NCBI RefSeq assembly: GCF_000600005.1 | Contig: NZ_CP007446.1 | Coordinates: 1,390,894 to 1,454,893 of the forward strand | Reading direction: 5' to 3' | From: Snodgrassella alvi wkB2 | GTDB taxonomy: Bacteria; Pseudomonadota; Gammaproteobacteria; Burkholderiales; Neisseriaceae | DNA length: 64,000 nt | Part shown: positions 19,161-28,756 of the stretch, in pieces | Layout of the letters: the number at the start of each line of letters is the position of its first letter | Position numbering within the stretch: position 1 is the first letter of the stretch | Notes under the pieces: model-generated | Databases searched by the model: none | Seen by the model: the letters and a program-made list of their open reading frames with translations, nothing else | Told to the model about the DNA's origin: nothing | Translations under genes and position numbers: made by a program

Positions 19161-20666
19161 ATGAGCCATTTTACCAATCGCTTTGTTTTGCATCACAAGG
19201 AATCAGGTTTTCTAAATAAAATTGCGCCTACGGCACATATTGTGGCTAAAACCGGTTTTCTGTTTTCCTTGTTACTGCTTGCTCCGACGATTGTTTCTTT
19301 AATCTATATGGATCATGTGTTTCCAGCCTTTGCTTTTACTGCCGGCATTTGCATGAGTGTATGTGTAGTAGCATGGTTATTAACCATGCGCTATAACCGT
19401 GAATTGCGACCGCGTGATGGTTATACACTTGTATTTATGCTGTGGATTGGCTTTGCGCTGATCGCCTGTCTGCCCTTTTATATTTATTTACCCGGACTAG
19501 GCTTTACTAACGCCTATTTTGAAGCTATTTCAGGGCTGACTACTACCGGTGCTACCATTATTACCAGTCTGGATTCACTTGCGCCATCATTGAATTTCTG
19601 GCGACACATGCTTAACTGGCTGGGTGGCATGGGTATTATTGTACTGGCTGTTGCGGTGATGCCAATGCTAGGAGTAGGAGGTACACAGCTATTTAAAGCA
19701 GAAATACCCGGTGTAAATAAAGACAGTAAGATGGCACCGCGTATTTCTGAAACGGCTAAACGTTTATGGGGTGTCTATGTTTTATTTACTATAGTCGCTT
19801 TACTGGCGTTGCGTCTGGCCGGAATGAGTTGGTTTGATGCTGTCTGTCATGCCATGTCCGCTTTTTCACTGGGCGGATTTTCTACCCACGACAACAGTAT
19901 TTCCTATTTTCATTCCGTTCCGATTGAAATAATTCTTAGTATTGCTACCTTATTAGGCGCAATCAATTTCAGTAATCATTTTAATGCATTACAGAAAGGC
20001 TCATTACGTTATTACTGGCGTGATGAAGAGGTAAGAGTTTTATTATGTGTACTCTTATTCAGCATTGTCGGTATCAGCCTGTATCTGTGGTGGCATAGCT
20101 TTTATTCTTTTTCAGAAGCATTTCGCTACACCAGTTTCAATCTGATTTCAATCGGGCTGGCAAACGGTTACTCAAATACCGATTTTGCTAAATGGCCTTT
20201 AATTGCTTCATTATGGATGTTTTTTCTGTCCAATATACTGTCTAATGGCGGTTCAGCCGGTGGTGGTATTAAAACGGTACGAGCTATTGTATTATTTAAA
20301 TTCAGTCTGAGAGAAATGCTGCTGATGCTGCATCCAAATGCTGTCAGTATGGTTAAAATAAACGGCAGCAACATTCCTGACCGGCGTGCACTGACAGTAA
20401 TGGCATTTGTATTTGTATATGTGCTGACTATTATTTTATTCAGCTTTGCACTGATGATCAGCGGACTGGATTTTCTGTCTGCACTTACCGCTGCCATAAG
20501 TTGTATTACTAATGCCGGCCCCGGACTGGGTGCTGTAGGACCGGCCAATAATTTTGCTTTTCTTTCAGACATTCAAAAGTGGTTATGTATTATGATTATG
20601 CTACTTGGCCGTCTGGAAATTTTTACTGTTTTTATACTCTTTACGCCAGCTTACTGGAAAAAATAA
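19161..20666 (+). CDS. trkH: Trk potassium uptake transmembrane subunit TrkH
   Basis: 501 residues, polytopic. TrkH forms the K+ path in the inner membrane. The four pore-loop filter segments can be seen: SGLTTTGATI, FSLGGFSTHD, NGGSAGGGIKT and NAGPGLGAVGP. The conserved LNWLGGMGIIVLAVA and LLGRLEIFTVF near the C-terminus are also typical. It directly follows trkA and precedes slt with a gap of about 30 bases, so all three may be cotranscribed. Confidence 0.97.
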   Translation: MSHFTNRFVLHHKESGFLNKIAPTAHIVAKTGFLFSLLLLAPTIVSLIYMDHVFPAFAFTAGICMSVCVVAWLLTMRYNRELRPRDGYTLVFMLWIGFALIACLPFYIYLPGLGFTNAYFEAISGLTTTGATIITSLDSLAPSLNFWRHMLNWLGGMGIIVLAVAVMPMLGVGGTQLFKAEIPGVNKDSKMAPRISETAKRLWGVYVLFTIVALLALRLAGMSWFDAVCHAMSAFSLGGFSTHDNSISYFHSVPIEIILSIATLLGAINFSNHFNALQKGSLRYYWRDEEVRVLLCVLLFSIVGISLYLWWHSFYSFSEAFRYTSFNLISIGLANGYSNTDFAKWPLIASLWMFFLSNILSNGGSAGGGIKTVRAIVLFKFSLREMLLMLHPNAVSMVKINGSNIPDRRALTVMAFVFVYVLTIILFSFALMISGLDFLSALTAAISCITNAGPGLGAVGPANNFAFLSDIQKWLCIMIMLLGRLEIFTVFILFTPAYWKK

Positions 20667-20698
20667 ATTACATTATGAGAAAAAGTGAAGGAAAAAAA

Positions 20699-22585
20699 TT
20701 GATAAAACATTTAATGATGCTGAAATCAAAATTATTAGTTCAACGGCATCGTCTGATTTCTGGTACTGTGCTTTTAATAACAGCATGCAGCAATCAGCAT
20801 GAAGTAGCTGTCCAGCCAATCAATACTAATACAGGTAATGCGGTTCTGCCGGGAACTCAGGCTAGCGAAACACCGGATAAAATTATCAGCAGCTTCCAGC
20901 AATATCAGAATGCCCTTAAGGCAGTTAAAGACGGAGATGATGTATTACCTGCTCAATTCCTGGCCCGTCAGCCGGACAGTGCAATGAGTAACAGTATTCG
21001 TAATAACTGGTTACAGCAATTGGGGAAACGGGGAAACTGGGCTGTTTTTCGTCAGCAATATGCTTTACTGGATAAAAATGCCCGTGATATGGAAACCCGT
21101 TGCTATGCGGTACAAGGCGGTATAGAAAGTGATTCCAGCCTGATCGCTAGTCTGAGCCAGGAAACGGGTAATCTGCCGACAGGATGCAATCGCCTGCTTG
21201 TACAAGCAGCTGCCAGCCAGCAAATTAATGCACAAAATGGCTGGCGGCGTGTACGCTATCTGCTTGCACTGAATCAAATTACAAATGCACGTAATCTGGC
21301 TCAGGCTTTGGGCAGTCCTTTACCTGATCCGTTGAATGCCAGCGCAGGAAACAGCCAAGGCGCACAGGAAGCTTTGTTATATCAGGTAACTAGCAAAGAA
21401 AACCGCAGTAAAGACAGTGCTGCAAACACATTAATGCAAATATCAGCCAGTCTGACTAAAGAACAAATCGGTTTTGGCTGGGGGCAATTGGGATTGGCTC
21501 AGGCTTATAGTTTGAATTCAGTAAATGCACTGACATATTTCGACCGTGCCGATCCGGCTCAGATGAATAATGAAATGTGGGAATGGTATGCCCGTTCTGC
21601 GCTGCGGTTACAACGCTGGCAGAAACTGAATAATATTATTCGTAGCATGCCGGAAGCTTTGCAGCAACAGGTTACATGGCAGTACTGGCTGGCACGCAGC
21701 TACCGTGCTTTAGGGCAAAATAATCAGGCACGGGAAATATTCGAACAAACTGCCAAACGCGGACACAATTTTTATTCTCTGCTTGCAAAAGAAGCACTCG
21801 GGAGCAAAGCAAGTGTTCAAAACACTGTTGCTAAAAGTAGCCAGCAAATTCAAAGCAAAATAGCAACTGATGGCAATATTGACCGCTCCCTGACTTTATT
21901 TAAAACTGCACAGGCTGAAAACAACTGGACAATGCGGCGTCAGGCTCAGCAGGAATGGCGCTATGCGACACGTAATTTCAATGATGACACCTTAATTGCT
22001 GCCGCAACATTAGCCGAAAACAATGGTTTTTATGAAATGAGTATCTATAGTGCAGACCGGGCTGATAACCAGCTTAATTATGAATTGCGCTATCCGGCAC
22101 CATTTAAAGAACTGACTGTTCCGTTTGCTCAGCAAGTCGGCATCGATCCTGCCTGGGTATATGGCTTAATCCGGCAGGAAAGCCGTTTTATGATAGGTGC
22201 ACGATCCAGTGTTGGCGCGACCGGACTGATGCAGGTTATGCCGGCTACAGCCCGTGATATAGCCAAACGTCTGGGCATGGACAGCAGTGAGCTGTATACC
22301 ATGAGCGGAAACATTCGCATGGGTACATGGTATATGAGTAGCGTACGTAAACAATTTGCCGATGAAGTACTGGCTACAGCCGGCTACAATGCCGGCCCTG
22401 GACGTGCTCGTCGCTGGCAGGCCAATACGCCTCTCGAAGGAGCAATTTATGCGGAAACGATACCTTTTGATGAAACGCGAACTTATGTTAAAAATGTAAT
22501 GGCCAATACAACTTATTACGCCAATCTGTTTGGTGAACCCAGAACCACCCTGACAGAACGCATGGGTACCGTTCCCGCCCGCTAA
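20699..22585 (+). CDS. slt: soluble lytic murein transglycosylase (Slt70-type), predicted lipoprotein
   Basis: About 628 residues. It cleaves peptidoglycan glycan strands with formation of 1,6-anhydro ends. The long N-terminal part is a helical solenoid. The C-terminal catalytic SLT domain has the catalytic Glu in GLIRQESRFMIGARS (near residue 493), then ATGLMQVMPATA and GYNAGPGRARRW. I favour a TTG start at 20699 because AAGGA lies six bases upstream and it gives a normal lipoprotein signal ending LLITAC (Cys30). An ATG at 20675 has no ribosome site. The protein may thus be membrane-tethered rather than soluble. Confidence 0.9.
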   Translation: MIKHLMMLKSKLLVQRHRLISGTVLLITACSNQHEVAVQPINTNTGNAVLPGTQASETPDKIISSFQQYQNALKAVKDGDDVLPAQFLARQPDSAMSNSIRNNWLQQLGKRGNWAVFRQQYALLDKNARDMETRCYAVQGGIESDSSLIASLSQETGNLPTGCNRLLVQAAASQQINAQNGWRRVRYLLALNQITNARNLAQALGSPLPDPLNASAGNSQGAQEALLYQVTSKENRSKDSAANTLMQISASLTKEQIGFGWGQLGLAQAYSLNSVNALTYFDRADPAQMNNEMWEWYARSALRLQRWQKLNNIIRSMPEALQQQVTWQYWLARSYRALGQNNQAREIFEQTAKRGHNFYSLLAKEALGSKASVQNTVAKSSQQIQSKIATDGNIDRSLTLFKTAQAENNWTMRRQAQQEWRYATRNFNDDTLIAAATLAENNGFYEMSIYSADRADNQLNYELRYPAPFKELTVPFAQQVGIDPAWVYGLIRQESRFMIGARSSVGATGLMQVMPATARDIAKRLGMDSSELYTMSGNIRMGTWYMSSVRKQFADEVLATAGYNAGPGRARRWQANTPLEGAIYAETIPFDETRTYVKNVMANTTYYANLFGEPRTTLTERMGTVPAR

Positions 22586-22692
22586 TACAGCCAGCGAGCA
22601 TCATTGCTCTGATTAACCTGTGTTTACCTTAAGCTACATATAAATACTGCATAATTTACATGCAGATTATTTAACCTTTCTGAAAGCACATT

Positions 22693-23235
22693 ATGTTGTT
22701 AGACAGTAAACGTTCCGCAGTATTAATGATTGATTTACAAACCCGCCTGTTGCCTGCTTTAAACAACACTGAAGAATTGCTGGCCAATAATATCTGGCTG
22801 GCCGGTCTGGCGCATGATATGGCGATTCCTACCCTAATCAGTGAACATTGTGTCGATAAAATCGGTGCAACTCGTGAAGAAATCATCACTGCTGCACCAC
22901 AAGCAAGAATCGTCCAGAAACAAAGTTTTTCTGTATATGCTACCGGTGTGCTGAATGAAGACAGCTTGCAACAGGCTAACCAGATCATCATATCTGGCAT
23001 TGAAGCTCATATCTGTGTGCTGCAGACAGCCCTGGATCTGCGCGCACATGGCTATGAGGTATTCGTGGTTGCTGATGCCGTCAGCTCTCGCAAACCGGAA
23101 GACGTTAAATTAGGTCTGGCACGTATGCAGGCGGCCGGTTGTGAAATTGTCAGCCGTGAAATGATTGCATTTGAATGGCTGGGTAGTGCCAATAACCCGC
23201 TATTCAGAGACATTCATAAAAAATATATTCGCTAA
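22693..23235 (+). CDS. isochorismatase-family cysteine hydrolase (YcaC-like)
   Basis: 180 residues. The Asp of VLMIDLQTRL near the N-terminus and the nucleophile Cys in SGIEAHICVLQTALDL (about residue 117) are two parts of the Asp-Lys-Cys triad of this fold. Short length, GIEAHICV and VADAVSSR resemble YcaC-type hydrolases rather than nicotinamidase, whose metal-binding His cluster is not evident. The substrate is unknown. It is followed by a terminator at 23293. Confidence 0.9.
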   Translation: MLLDSKRSAVLMIDLQTRLLPALNNTEELLANNIWLAGLAHDMAIPTLISEHCVDKIGATREEIITAAPQARIVQKQSFSVYATGVLNEDSLQQANQIIISGIEAHICVLQTALDLRAHGYEVFVVADAVSSRKPEDVKLGLARMQAAGCEIVSREMIAFEWLGSANNPLFRDIHKKYIR

Positions 23236-23292
23236 ATTGCCAGAATACTTTTAAGTTATTGTGCGGTTAATGCAATTCAGATAAATAGCTAA

Positions 23293-23331
23293 AAAGCTGA
23301 ACCCGATTTGATACGGATTCAGCTTTATTTT
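23293..23331 (+). terminator. terminator after the isochorismatase-family gene
   Basis: AAAGCTGAA/TTCAGCTTT stem with a loop that can pair further (CC with GG), followed by TATTTTT. Located between convergent genes. Confidence 0.75.
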
Positions 23332-23371
23332 TCATCTGTGACTTTATACTTAATTCATAAAATCAAACTAT

Positions 23372-23842
23372 TTAACTTTCACTTTTGGATTCACTGCGAA
23401 TAATCAGTAACGGCAGATTAGTTTCACGCATGACAGTTTCGGCAAAACTACCCATTAATAAATGCATCAGGCCACTGCGTCCGTGAGTACCGAGAATAAT
23501 CAGATCACTGCCATGTCCGTCAGCGTAATCAACCAGCATCTGAGCCATTTCTCTTGCCCCTTTATTGGCAATCAGCAAATGCCGGTGAATTTTATTTTCC
23601 GGTAAAGCTGCTTTTGCTTTTTCGATTGCTGCATCCAGTACAGTATTGCCTTCTGACAACGCAGCAGCTTCATAACTTTCATGTTGCAGAAATTCAGGAG
23701 CCAAAGCCATATATTCAGTCGGATTGGCAACATTCACGACAGTTAATTCTGCATCCTCCCCCTTAGCCAGACCAATAGCATGATCTAAAGCATTTTCTGA
23801 AGTATGGCTGCCATCTACCGCTACCAGTAAATGTCTATACAT
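23372..23842 (-). CDS. universal stress protein UspA family
   Basis: 156 residues, one Usp domain. The first strand and loop LLVAVDGSHTSENAL and the ATP-binding motif GTHGRSGLMHLLMGSFAE (GxxGRxG-x9-GS type) are intact, so it belongs to the nucleotide-binding branch. Family members are induced by starvation and other stresses; the specific role is not known. AGGAGGG gives a very strong ribosome site. It is a single-gene unit divergent from tcdA. Confidence 0.93.
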   Translation of the reverse strand: MYRHLLVAVDGSHTSENALDHAIGLAKGEDAELTVVNVANPTEYMALAPEFLQHESYEAAALSEGNTVLDAAIEKAKAALPENKIHRHLLIANKGAREMAQMLVDYADGHGSDLIILGTHGRSGLMHLLMGSFAETVMRETNLPLLIIRSESKSES

Positions 23843-23935
23843 GAAACCCTCCTATCTTTTTAGCAATTCGAATCACTTGGCAGATACAGTATAATACCAC
23901 TACCTGCCTAAAACAGCTTTACGGATTTAATTCAC

Positions 23936-24718
23936 GTGTCGCAAATACTCACTTTTTCTGCAAATTATCAACGTCGCTTCGGCGGCATTGCCAGATTGTA
24001 CGGTGAAGATTGTCTTCAGCGTTTTGCCTCGGCTCATGTTTGTATAGTCGGAGTGGGCGGCGTCGGCTCATGGGCAGTAGAAGCTCTGGCACGAAGTGGT
24101 ATTGGTTATCTAACTCTGATTGATCTGGATAATGTAGCCGAATCAAATATCAATCGCCAGCTTCCGGCCTTAATCAGCCTGATTGGCAAGCCCAAAGTCG
24201 AAGCTCTGGCCGAACGTATTGCTGATATTAATCCAGATTGTCAGATTAACTGCATTGAAGATTTTGTGGAAGCAGATAATATCGAACATATATTCAGCCG
24301 GCCGTTTGATTTCGTAATAGATGCTATTGATCAGGTACGCGTAAAAGCGGCTATGGCTGCATTTTTTACCTCCCGAAACCAGCCTTTTATTGTTTCCGGT
24401 GGAGCAGGCGGACAAAAAGATGCCGGTTTGATTCAATGCGCTGATTTAAGCAGAGTAACCCATGACCGCATGCTGGCAAATATGCGTTATACATTACGTA
24501 AACACTATGGTTTTAGCCGTCAGCCAGCAGATAAAATGCACATCCCCTGTATTTATTCCAGCGAAACTATAACTCTGCCTCAGTCCGGTATCTGCCTAAC
24601 AGAACAAACTGCTCCGCAAGGTCTTTCCTGCGCCGGTTATGGTGCCTCTATGGTAGTAACAGCCAGCTTCGGTTTGCGCTGTGCTCAGGCTTGTCTGGAA
24701 TATCTGTGCAAACACTGA
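23936..24718 (+). CDS. tcdA: tRNA threonylcarbamoyladenosine dehydratase TcdA
   Basis: 260 residues. It is an E1-like ATP-dependent enzyme that cyclises t6A37 to ct6A in tRNAs. The Rossmann loop VGVGGVGSWAVEALARSG is followed by LIDLDNVAESNINRQ, the E1-family adenylation segment. The Cys region TAPQGLSCAGYGAS matches TcdA/CsdL. A GTG start is used, with no obvious ribosome site. The N-terminal YQRRFGGIARLYG also fits. Eight bases separate its stop from scpA. Confidence 0.94.
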   Translation: MSQILTFSANYQRRFGGIARLYGEDCLQRFASAHVCIVGVGGVGSWAVEALARSGIGYLTLIDLDNVAESNINRQLPALISLIGKPKVEALAERIADINPDCQINCIEDFVEADNIEHIFSRPFDFVIDAIDQVRVKAAMAAFFTSRNQPFIVSGGAGGQKDAGLIQCADLSRVTHDRMLANMRYTLRKHYGFSRQPADKMHIPCIYSSETITLPQSGICLTEQTAPQGLSCAGYGASMVVTASFGLRCAQACLEYLCKH

Positions 24719-24726
24719 ACCATAAC

Positions 24727-25560
24727 ATGAGTAAAGAAAGTATAGCGGATAAAACCGTTGCTATGCTTTTCGGGCAGCCTGTTACCGAAATTCCACAGGA
24801 TCTGTTTATTCCCCCGGATGCACTTCAAGTGGTATTACAAAGCTTTGAAGGTCCGCTGGATTTATTACTGTATCTGATTCGTAAGCAAAATATTGATGTA
24901 CTGGATATTCCTATGCTTACTGTTACTGAGCAGTATCTATCCTATATTCATCAGATGCAACAGCATGAGCTGGATTTAACCGCTGAATATTTGCTAATGG
25001 CTGCGGTGCTGATTGAAATTAAAACCCGTTTACTTCTCCCTGCTCCGCCCGCCAGTGAAGAAGAAGTAGCCGATCCGCGTGCTGAATTGGTTCGCCGTCT
25101 GCTTGCCTATGAGCAAATGAAGCTGGCTGCAGCCGGTCTGGATGCTTTACCCCGTGCCGGACGTGATTTCGGCTGGGCATGGTTACCAGTTGAACTGGTA
25201 GCCGTAACGCAACCACCGCATGTACAAGTAGCTGATTTATCCCGGGCATGGCTGGCGATACTTGCCCGCTCTCAGCACAATCGGAGCCATAATGTGGTCA
25301 AAGAAACATTATCAGTACGGGCTCAGATGACCGTTGTCCTGCGCTTTCTGCAAACCCGGCAGCACTGTTATTTCACAGAACTCTTTAAGCATAACGACAG
25401 TATGGCATTGGTTGTAACCACTTTCATAGCATTACTGGAACTGGCCAAAGAAGGGCTTGTATTTATTACCCAGCATAGTACCGGAGATCCGATCTCTATC
25501 CAGACTGCCTGTATCGAATCCGGCAACAATCAAGAATTGATTAATAAACCAGCATTCTAG
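24727..25560 (+). CDS. scpA: segregation and condensation protein A
   Basis: 277 residues. ScpA is the kleisin that bridges SMC heads and recruits ScpB in chromosome segregation. The N-terminal SFEGPLDLLLYLIRKQNIDV is diagnostic; AEYLLMAAVLIEIKTRLLLP follows. The C-terminal winged helix has TVVLRFLQTRQHCYFTELF. The start at ATG 24727 (MSKES) avoids overlap with tcdA. scpB is not in this window. Confidence 0.94.
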   Translation: MSKESIADKTVAMLFGQPVTEIPQDLFIPPDALQVVLQSFEGPLDLLLYLIRKQNIDVLDIPMLTVTEQYLSYIHQMQQHELDLTAEYLLMAAVLIEIKTRLLLPAPPASEEEVADPRAELVRRLLAYEQMKLAAAGLDALPRAGRDFGWAWLPVELVAVTQPPHVQVADLSRAWLAILARSQHNRSHNVVKETLSVRAQMTVVLRFLQTRQHCYFTELFKHNDSMALVVTTFIALLELAKEGLVFITQHSTGDPISIQTACIESGNNQELINKPAF

Positions 25561-25618
25561 TGACAATAACTGTAAAAAACCCTAATATAACAGTTAATAT
25601 TCCAATCAGGATAATCTT

Positions 25619-26098
25619 ATGCCTGCTAACCCTGTATTATTTCAAACTCTGTTTAATCATTACTTAAATATTCCGCATTGCCGCTGGTTAAAAATCTACG
25701 GTGACAGTAGTTCTGATGAACCTGTTATTTCGGTAGACTGGCGCGACGAATTGCTGGAAAGTCCGAAAACCGGCAATATTCATGGCGGCGTTATTACTAC
25801 TCTGGTAGATATGGCTTCCGCCTGTACATTAGCAGCATTGTTTCAACAGTTTGAAACAACTGCTACACTGGATATGCGCATAGATTATCTGATGCAGCCA
25901 GTGCCTGATCAGCCTATACATGTACGTGCACACTGTTACCGGCAGGAAGGTTCAATTGCCTTTATCCGCAGCCATTGCTTTCAAAATGATGAAACCCGGC
26001 CATTTGCACTGGGAATGTCTACTTTTATTCATAACCCGTTAACCCAAGCAGAACAGCAAGCATTACAGGCGTATCTGCAACAGGAGCAGGCAAAATGA
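25619..26098 (+). CDS. PaaI-family hotdog thioesterase (first of a pair)
   Basis: 159 residues, single hotdog domain. The active-site helix segment GNIHGGVITTLVDMASACT and the strand DMRIDYLMQPV are PaaI/DUF4442-type features, so acyl-CoA thioesterase activity is likely. TCAGGAT lies upstream of the ATG. Its stop overlaps the start of the next hotdog gene by four bases (ATGA), implying translational coupling and perhaps a heteromeric enzyme. Confidence 0.88.
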   Translation: MPANPVLFQTLFNHYLNIPHCRWLKIYGDSSSDEPVISVDWRDELLESPKTGNIHGGVITTLVDMASACTLAALFQQFETTATLDMRIDYLMQPVPDQPIHVRAHCYRQEGSIAFIRSHCFQNDETRPFALGMSTFIHNPLTQAEQQALQAYLQQEQAK

Positions 26099-26532
26099 AC
26101 CCAACAATTTTTCAACTGGATGAACAGCTAACTATTCAAGCTCATCAGTGCATACCGTACTGTGCAGCAATCAATCTGCAAATTGGTACGGATAGCCTTA
26201 ATAAACGTCTGTACAGCTTGCCTTTTGCCAGACAAAATATTGGTAACATTTTCCTGCCTGCACTGCATGGGGGGCTGATTGGCGGCTTTTTACAGAGTTG
26301 TATCAGCTTATATCTGATGGAGCAGCAAAACCTGCAAGAATCTGCCCAGATTATTGACTACTCAACGGATTATTTATTAAGCGGTAAGCCTGTAGACAGT
26401 TATGCACAATGTGAAATTATGCATGCCGGAAAGCGCATTTCACATGTTACTGCAACTATGTGGCAGGCTCAGTCAGATAAACCCATTGCTTTTGCACGAG
26501 CACATCTGCAAATGCCAGCAATTGCTAACTGA
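26095..26532 (+). CDS. PaaI-family hotdog thioesterase (second of a pair)
   Basis: 145 residues, hotdog fold. The helix segment LPALHGGLIGGFLQSC parallels the HGGV region of the preceding gene, and IDYSTDYLLSGKP corresponds to the following strand. The acidic residue present after HGGV in its partner (TLVD) is replaced here by GGF. This copy may therefore be less active or structural. It overlaps its neighbour by four bases. Confidence 0.85.
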   Translation: MNPTIFQLDEQLTIQAHQCIPYCAAINLQIGTDSLNKRLYSLPFARQNIGNIFLPALHGGLIGGFLQSCISLYLMEQQNLQESAQIIDYSTDYLLSGKPVDSYAQCEIMHAGKRISHVTATMWQAQSDKPIAFARAHLQMPAIAN

Positions 26533-26903
26533 TAAAAAGCTTTTCAAAAGTAAACAGTATTAAATCTCGGCTGAACATGAAATGAAGTTCAATCCCAGTT
26601 TAAGCAAATCCAAAGCAGATCAGAAACAATACTGATAGTAAATTATATTCAAGCAACGCAACTGTAATAATAAATCATGTTACAGTTATTCAAACGAACT
26701 GCACAGCAGCCGGGTAAAGATTACAACTATGCTGATAAAACCCATTTCTCAAATGGAAACAGAAGCGGAAAGTTTAGACCCGAATAAATGAGGATTGTTA
26801 AATGAATGAGCTCAAATTTTGAGATGCGGATAAAAAATTCTGTAACAATCCTGAAACAGAATTCAGTACATATATTTCTGCATAATACATATTAATTATT
26901 TTT
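26533..26903. other. intergenic region, no gene recognised
   Basis: 371 bases before pncB. It contains one perfect short palindrome, CTCAAATTTTGAG at about 26811-26823. A 36-codon open frame from about 26677 has no ribosome site and no recognisable content. Confidence 0.5.
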
Positions 26904-28160
26904 ATGAATTGCTCCAGCAATATGACCATAGATACCAACCGTCCGCCCATTATCCAGTCTTTACTGGATACAGATTTATATAAATTCACTATGCTTCAGG
27001 TAGTATTGCATCAATTCCCTCAGGCAACCGGTGTCTATGAGTTTCGTTGCCGTAACAATCATGAAACAGCCTACCCGCTTGGTGAAATTTTAGAAGAACT
27101 TGACTGGGAGCTTGACCGACTATGCCAGATGAAATTCACTGAAGATGAATTGCAATATTTGCGCAGCCTGCGCTTTATTAAAAGTGATTTCGTCGACTAT
27201 ATGGAGCTGTTTCAACTAAAACGGCGTTTTATCAAAACATCTGTAGATGATAATCAATACCTGAATATCCGCATTGAAGGACCGATTATTCAAGCGATGT
27301 TTTTCGAAATATTTGTGCTGTCTATTGTTAACGAATTGTACTTTCATCGGCTGGAATCTCCGGAAATACTGGCAGAGGGAGAGCGTCGACTACAAGCAAA
27401 GGCCGAACTGATTCACCACTATGCTAATGAACAGCACCATTACAACTCTCCTTTTGTTGTTTCCGATTTTGGTACCCGGAGGCGTTATCGTTATTCATGG
27501 CAAAAACATGTGATTAAAACCCTTCATGAGGCGGCTCCTGGCGTTTTCAGAGGAACTAGCAACGTACATATCGCCAAAGAACTCAATCTGATTCCGATTG
27601 GCACTATGGCTCATGAATTTTTGCAGGCTTTTCAGGCTTTAGATGTCCGATTACGTGATTTTCAGAAAGCGGCACTGGAAGCTTGGGTACATGAGTATCG
27701 TGGTGATTTGGGTATTGCCTTAACAGATGTAGTCGGCATGGATGCATTTTTGTGTGATTTCGATCTGTATTTTGCCAAATTATTTGATGGGCTGCGCCAT
27801 GATAGCGGTGATCCGTATATCTGGGGTGAAAAAGCCTATGCCCATTATCAGAAACTTAAAATAGATACCCGTACCAAAATGCTGACTTTCAGCGACAGTC
27901 TGGATTTACAACGCGCGTGGGACTTATATATTCATTTTAACAGCCGTTTTAAAACCAGCTTTGGTATCGGCACCAATTTTACCAATGATATGGGTTTAAC
28001 CCCGTTGAATATCGTATTAAAACTTGTTGAATGTAATGGTCAGTCTGTGGCCAAAATATCGGATTCGCCGGGTAAAACCATGACAGATAACAGCACTTTT
28101 TTGGCTTATTTACGTCAGGTTTTCAATATAACCGACAAAATTTCTGTTAAACCGGATTAA
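26904..28160 (+). CDS. pncB: nicotinate phosphoribosyltransferase
   Basis: 418 residues. It converts nicotinate and PRPP to nicotinate mononucleotide for NAD salvage. Signatures include [12 protein letters not shown] at the start, [17 protein letters not shown], the [22 protein letters not shown] region with the catalytic-site His, [12 protein letters not shown] and GIGTNFTND. The start may be ATG 26904 or 26922; neither has a clear ribosome site. Confidence 0.95.
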   Translation: MNCSSNMTIDTNRPPIIQSLLDTDLYKFTMLQVVLHQFPQATGVYEFRCRNNHETAYPLGEILEELDWELDRLCQMKFTEDELQYLRSLRFIKSDFVDYMELFQLKRRFIKTSVDDNQYLNIRIEGPIIQAMFFEIFVLSIVNELYFHRLESPEILAEGERRLQAKAELIHHYANEQHHYNSPFVVSDFGTRRRYRYSWQKHVIKTLHEAAPGVFRGTSNVHIAKELNLIPIGTMAHEFLQAFQALDVRLRDFQKAALEAWVHEYRGDLGIALTDVVGMDAFLCDFDLYFAKLFDGLRHDSGDPYIWGEKAYAHYQKLKIDTRTKMLTFSDSLDLQRAWDLYIHFNSRFKTSFGIGTNFTNDMGLTPLNIVLKLVECNGQSVAKISDSPGKTMTDNSTFLAYLRQVFNITDKISVKPD

Positions 28161-28268
28161 ACTGATACATTTCGCGCAAAATCTGCTTTAAATAAGCTAA
28201 ATTATTTAATCCAACAATTATCAGCAACTAAAATAAATAAAGATTACAAGCAGGAATATATAAATTAT

Positions 28269-28679
28269 ATGAATAACAGCAACAATATCAGCACAGTAGC
28301 AATGCGTCTGGATAAATGGCTTTGGGCTGCAAGATTCTTTAAAACCCGCGCACTGGCTCAAAAACACATCGAATTGGGACGGGTACAGGTCAACGGCGCC
28401 AAAGTCAAAAACAGTAAGAATATTCAGATTGGTGATACCATTGATTTAACTCTAAATTCTCTTCCTTATAAAATTCAGGTAAAACGATTAAATCATATGC
28501 GCCGCCCTGCTCCTGAAGCCCGTTTACTTTATAGCGAAGATAACAACAGCATCGCTAAGCGTGAAGAGATTAGGGCTTTAAATCAGGCAAGTCAGATAAC
28601 TGCTGCATATCCGGACGGCAGACCCACCAAACGTGATCGCAGAGCACTTGATAAAATAAAAAAACACTGGCAGGAATAA
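28269..28679 (+). CDS. hslR: heat-shock protein Hsp15, S4-domain RNA-binding protein
   Basis: 136 residues. An S4 RNA-binding domain (MRLDKWLWAARFFKTRALAQK ... GRVQVNG) occupies the N-terminal half and a basic helix (GRPTKRDRRALDKIKKHW) the C-terminus, as in Hsp15. Hsp15 binds 50S subunits carrying stalled nascent chains and helps recycle them. It lies convergent with the TIR-like gene. Confidence 0.93.
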   Translation: MNNSNNISTVAMRLDKWLWAARFFKTRALAQKHIELGRVQVNGAKVKNSKNIQIGDTIDLTLNSLPYKIQVKRLNHMRRPAPEARLLYSEDNNSIAKREEIRALNQASQITAAYPDGRPTKRDRRALDKIKKHWQE

Positions 28680-28756
28680 ATCCTTAACCTTGATAAGTAA
28701 TAATATTCAGATTCTAAAATACATTGAAATTTATAACGACTTAAAATAATTATATT

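Noticed and set aside
26677-26787. 36-codon frame upstream of pncB
   Set aside because: No ribosome site, no recognisable content, and bordered by AT-rich non-coding DNA.
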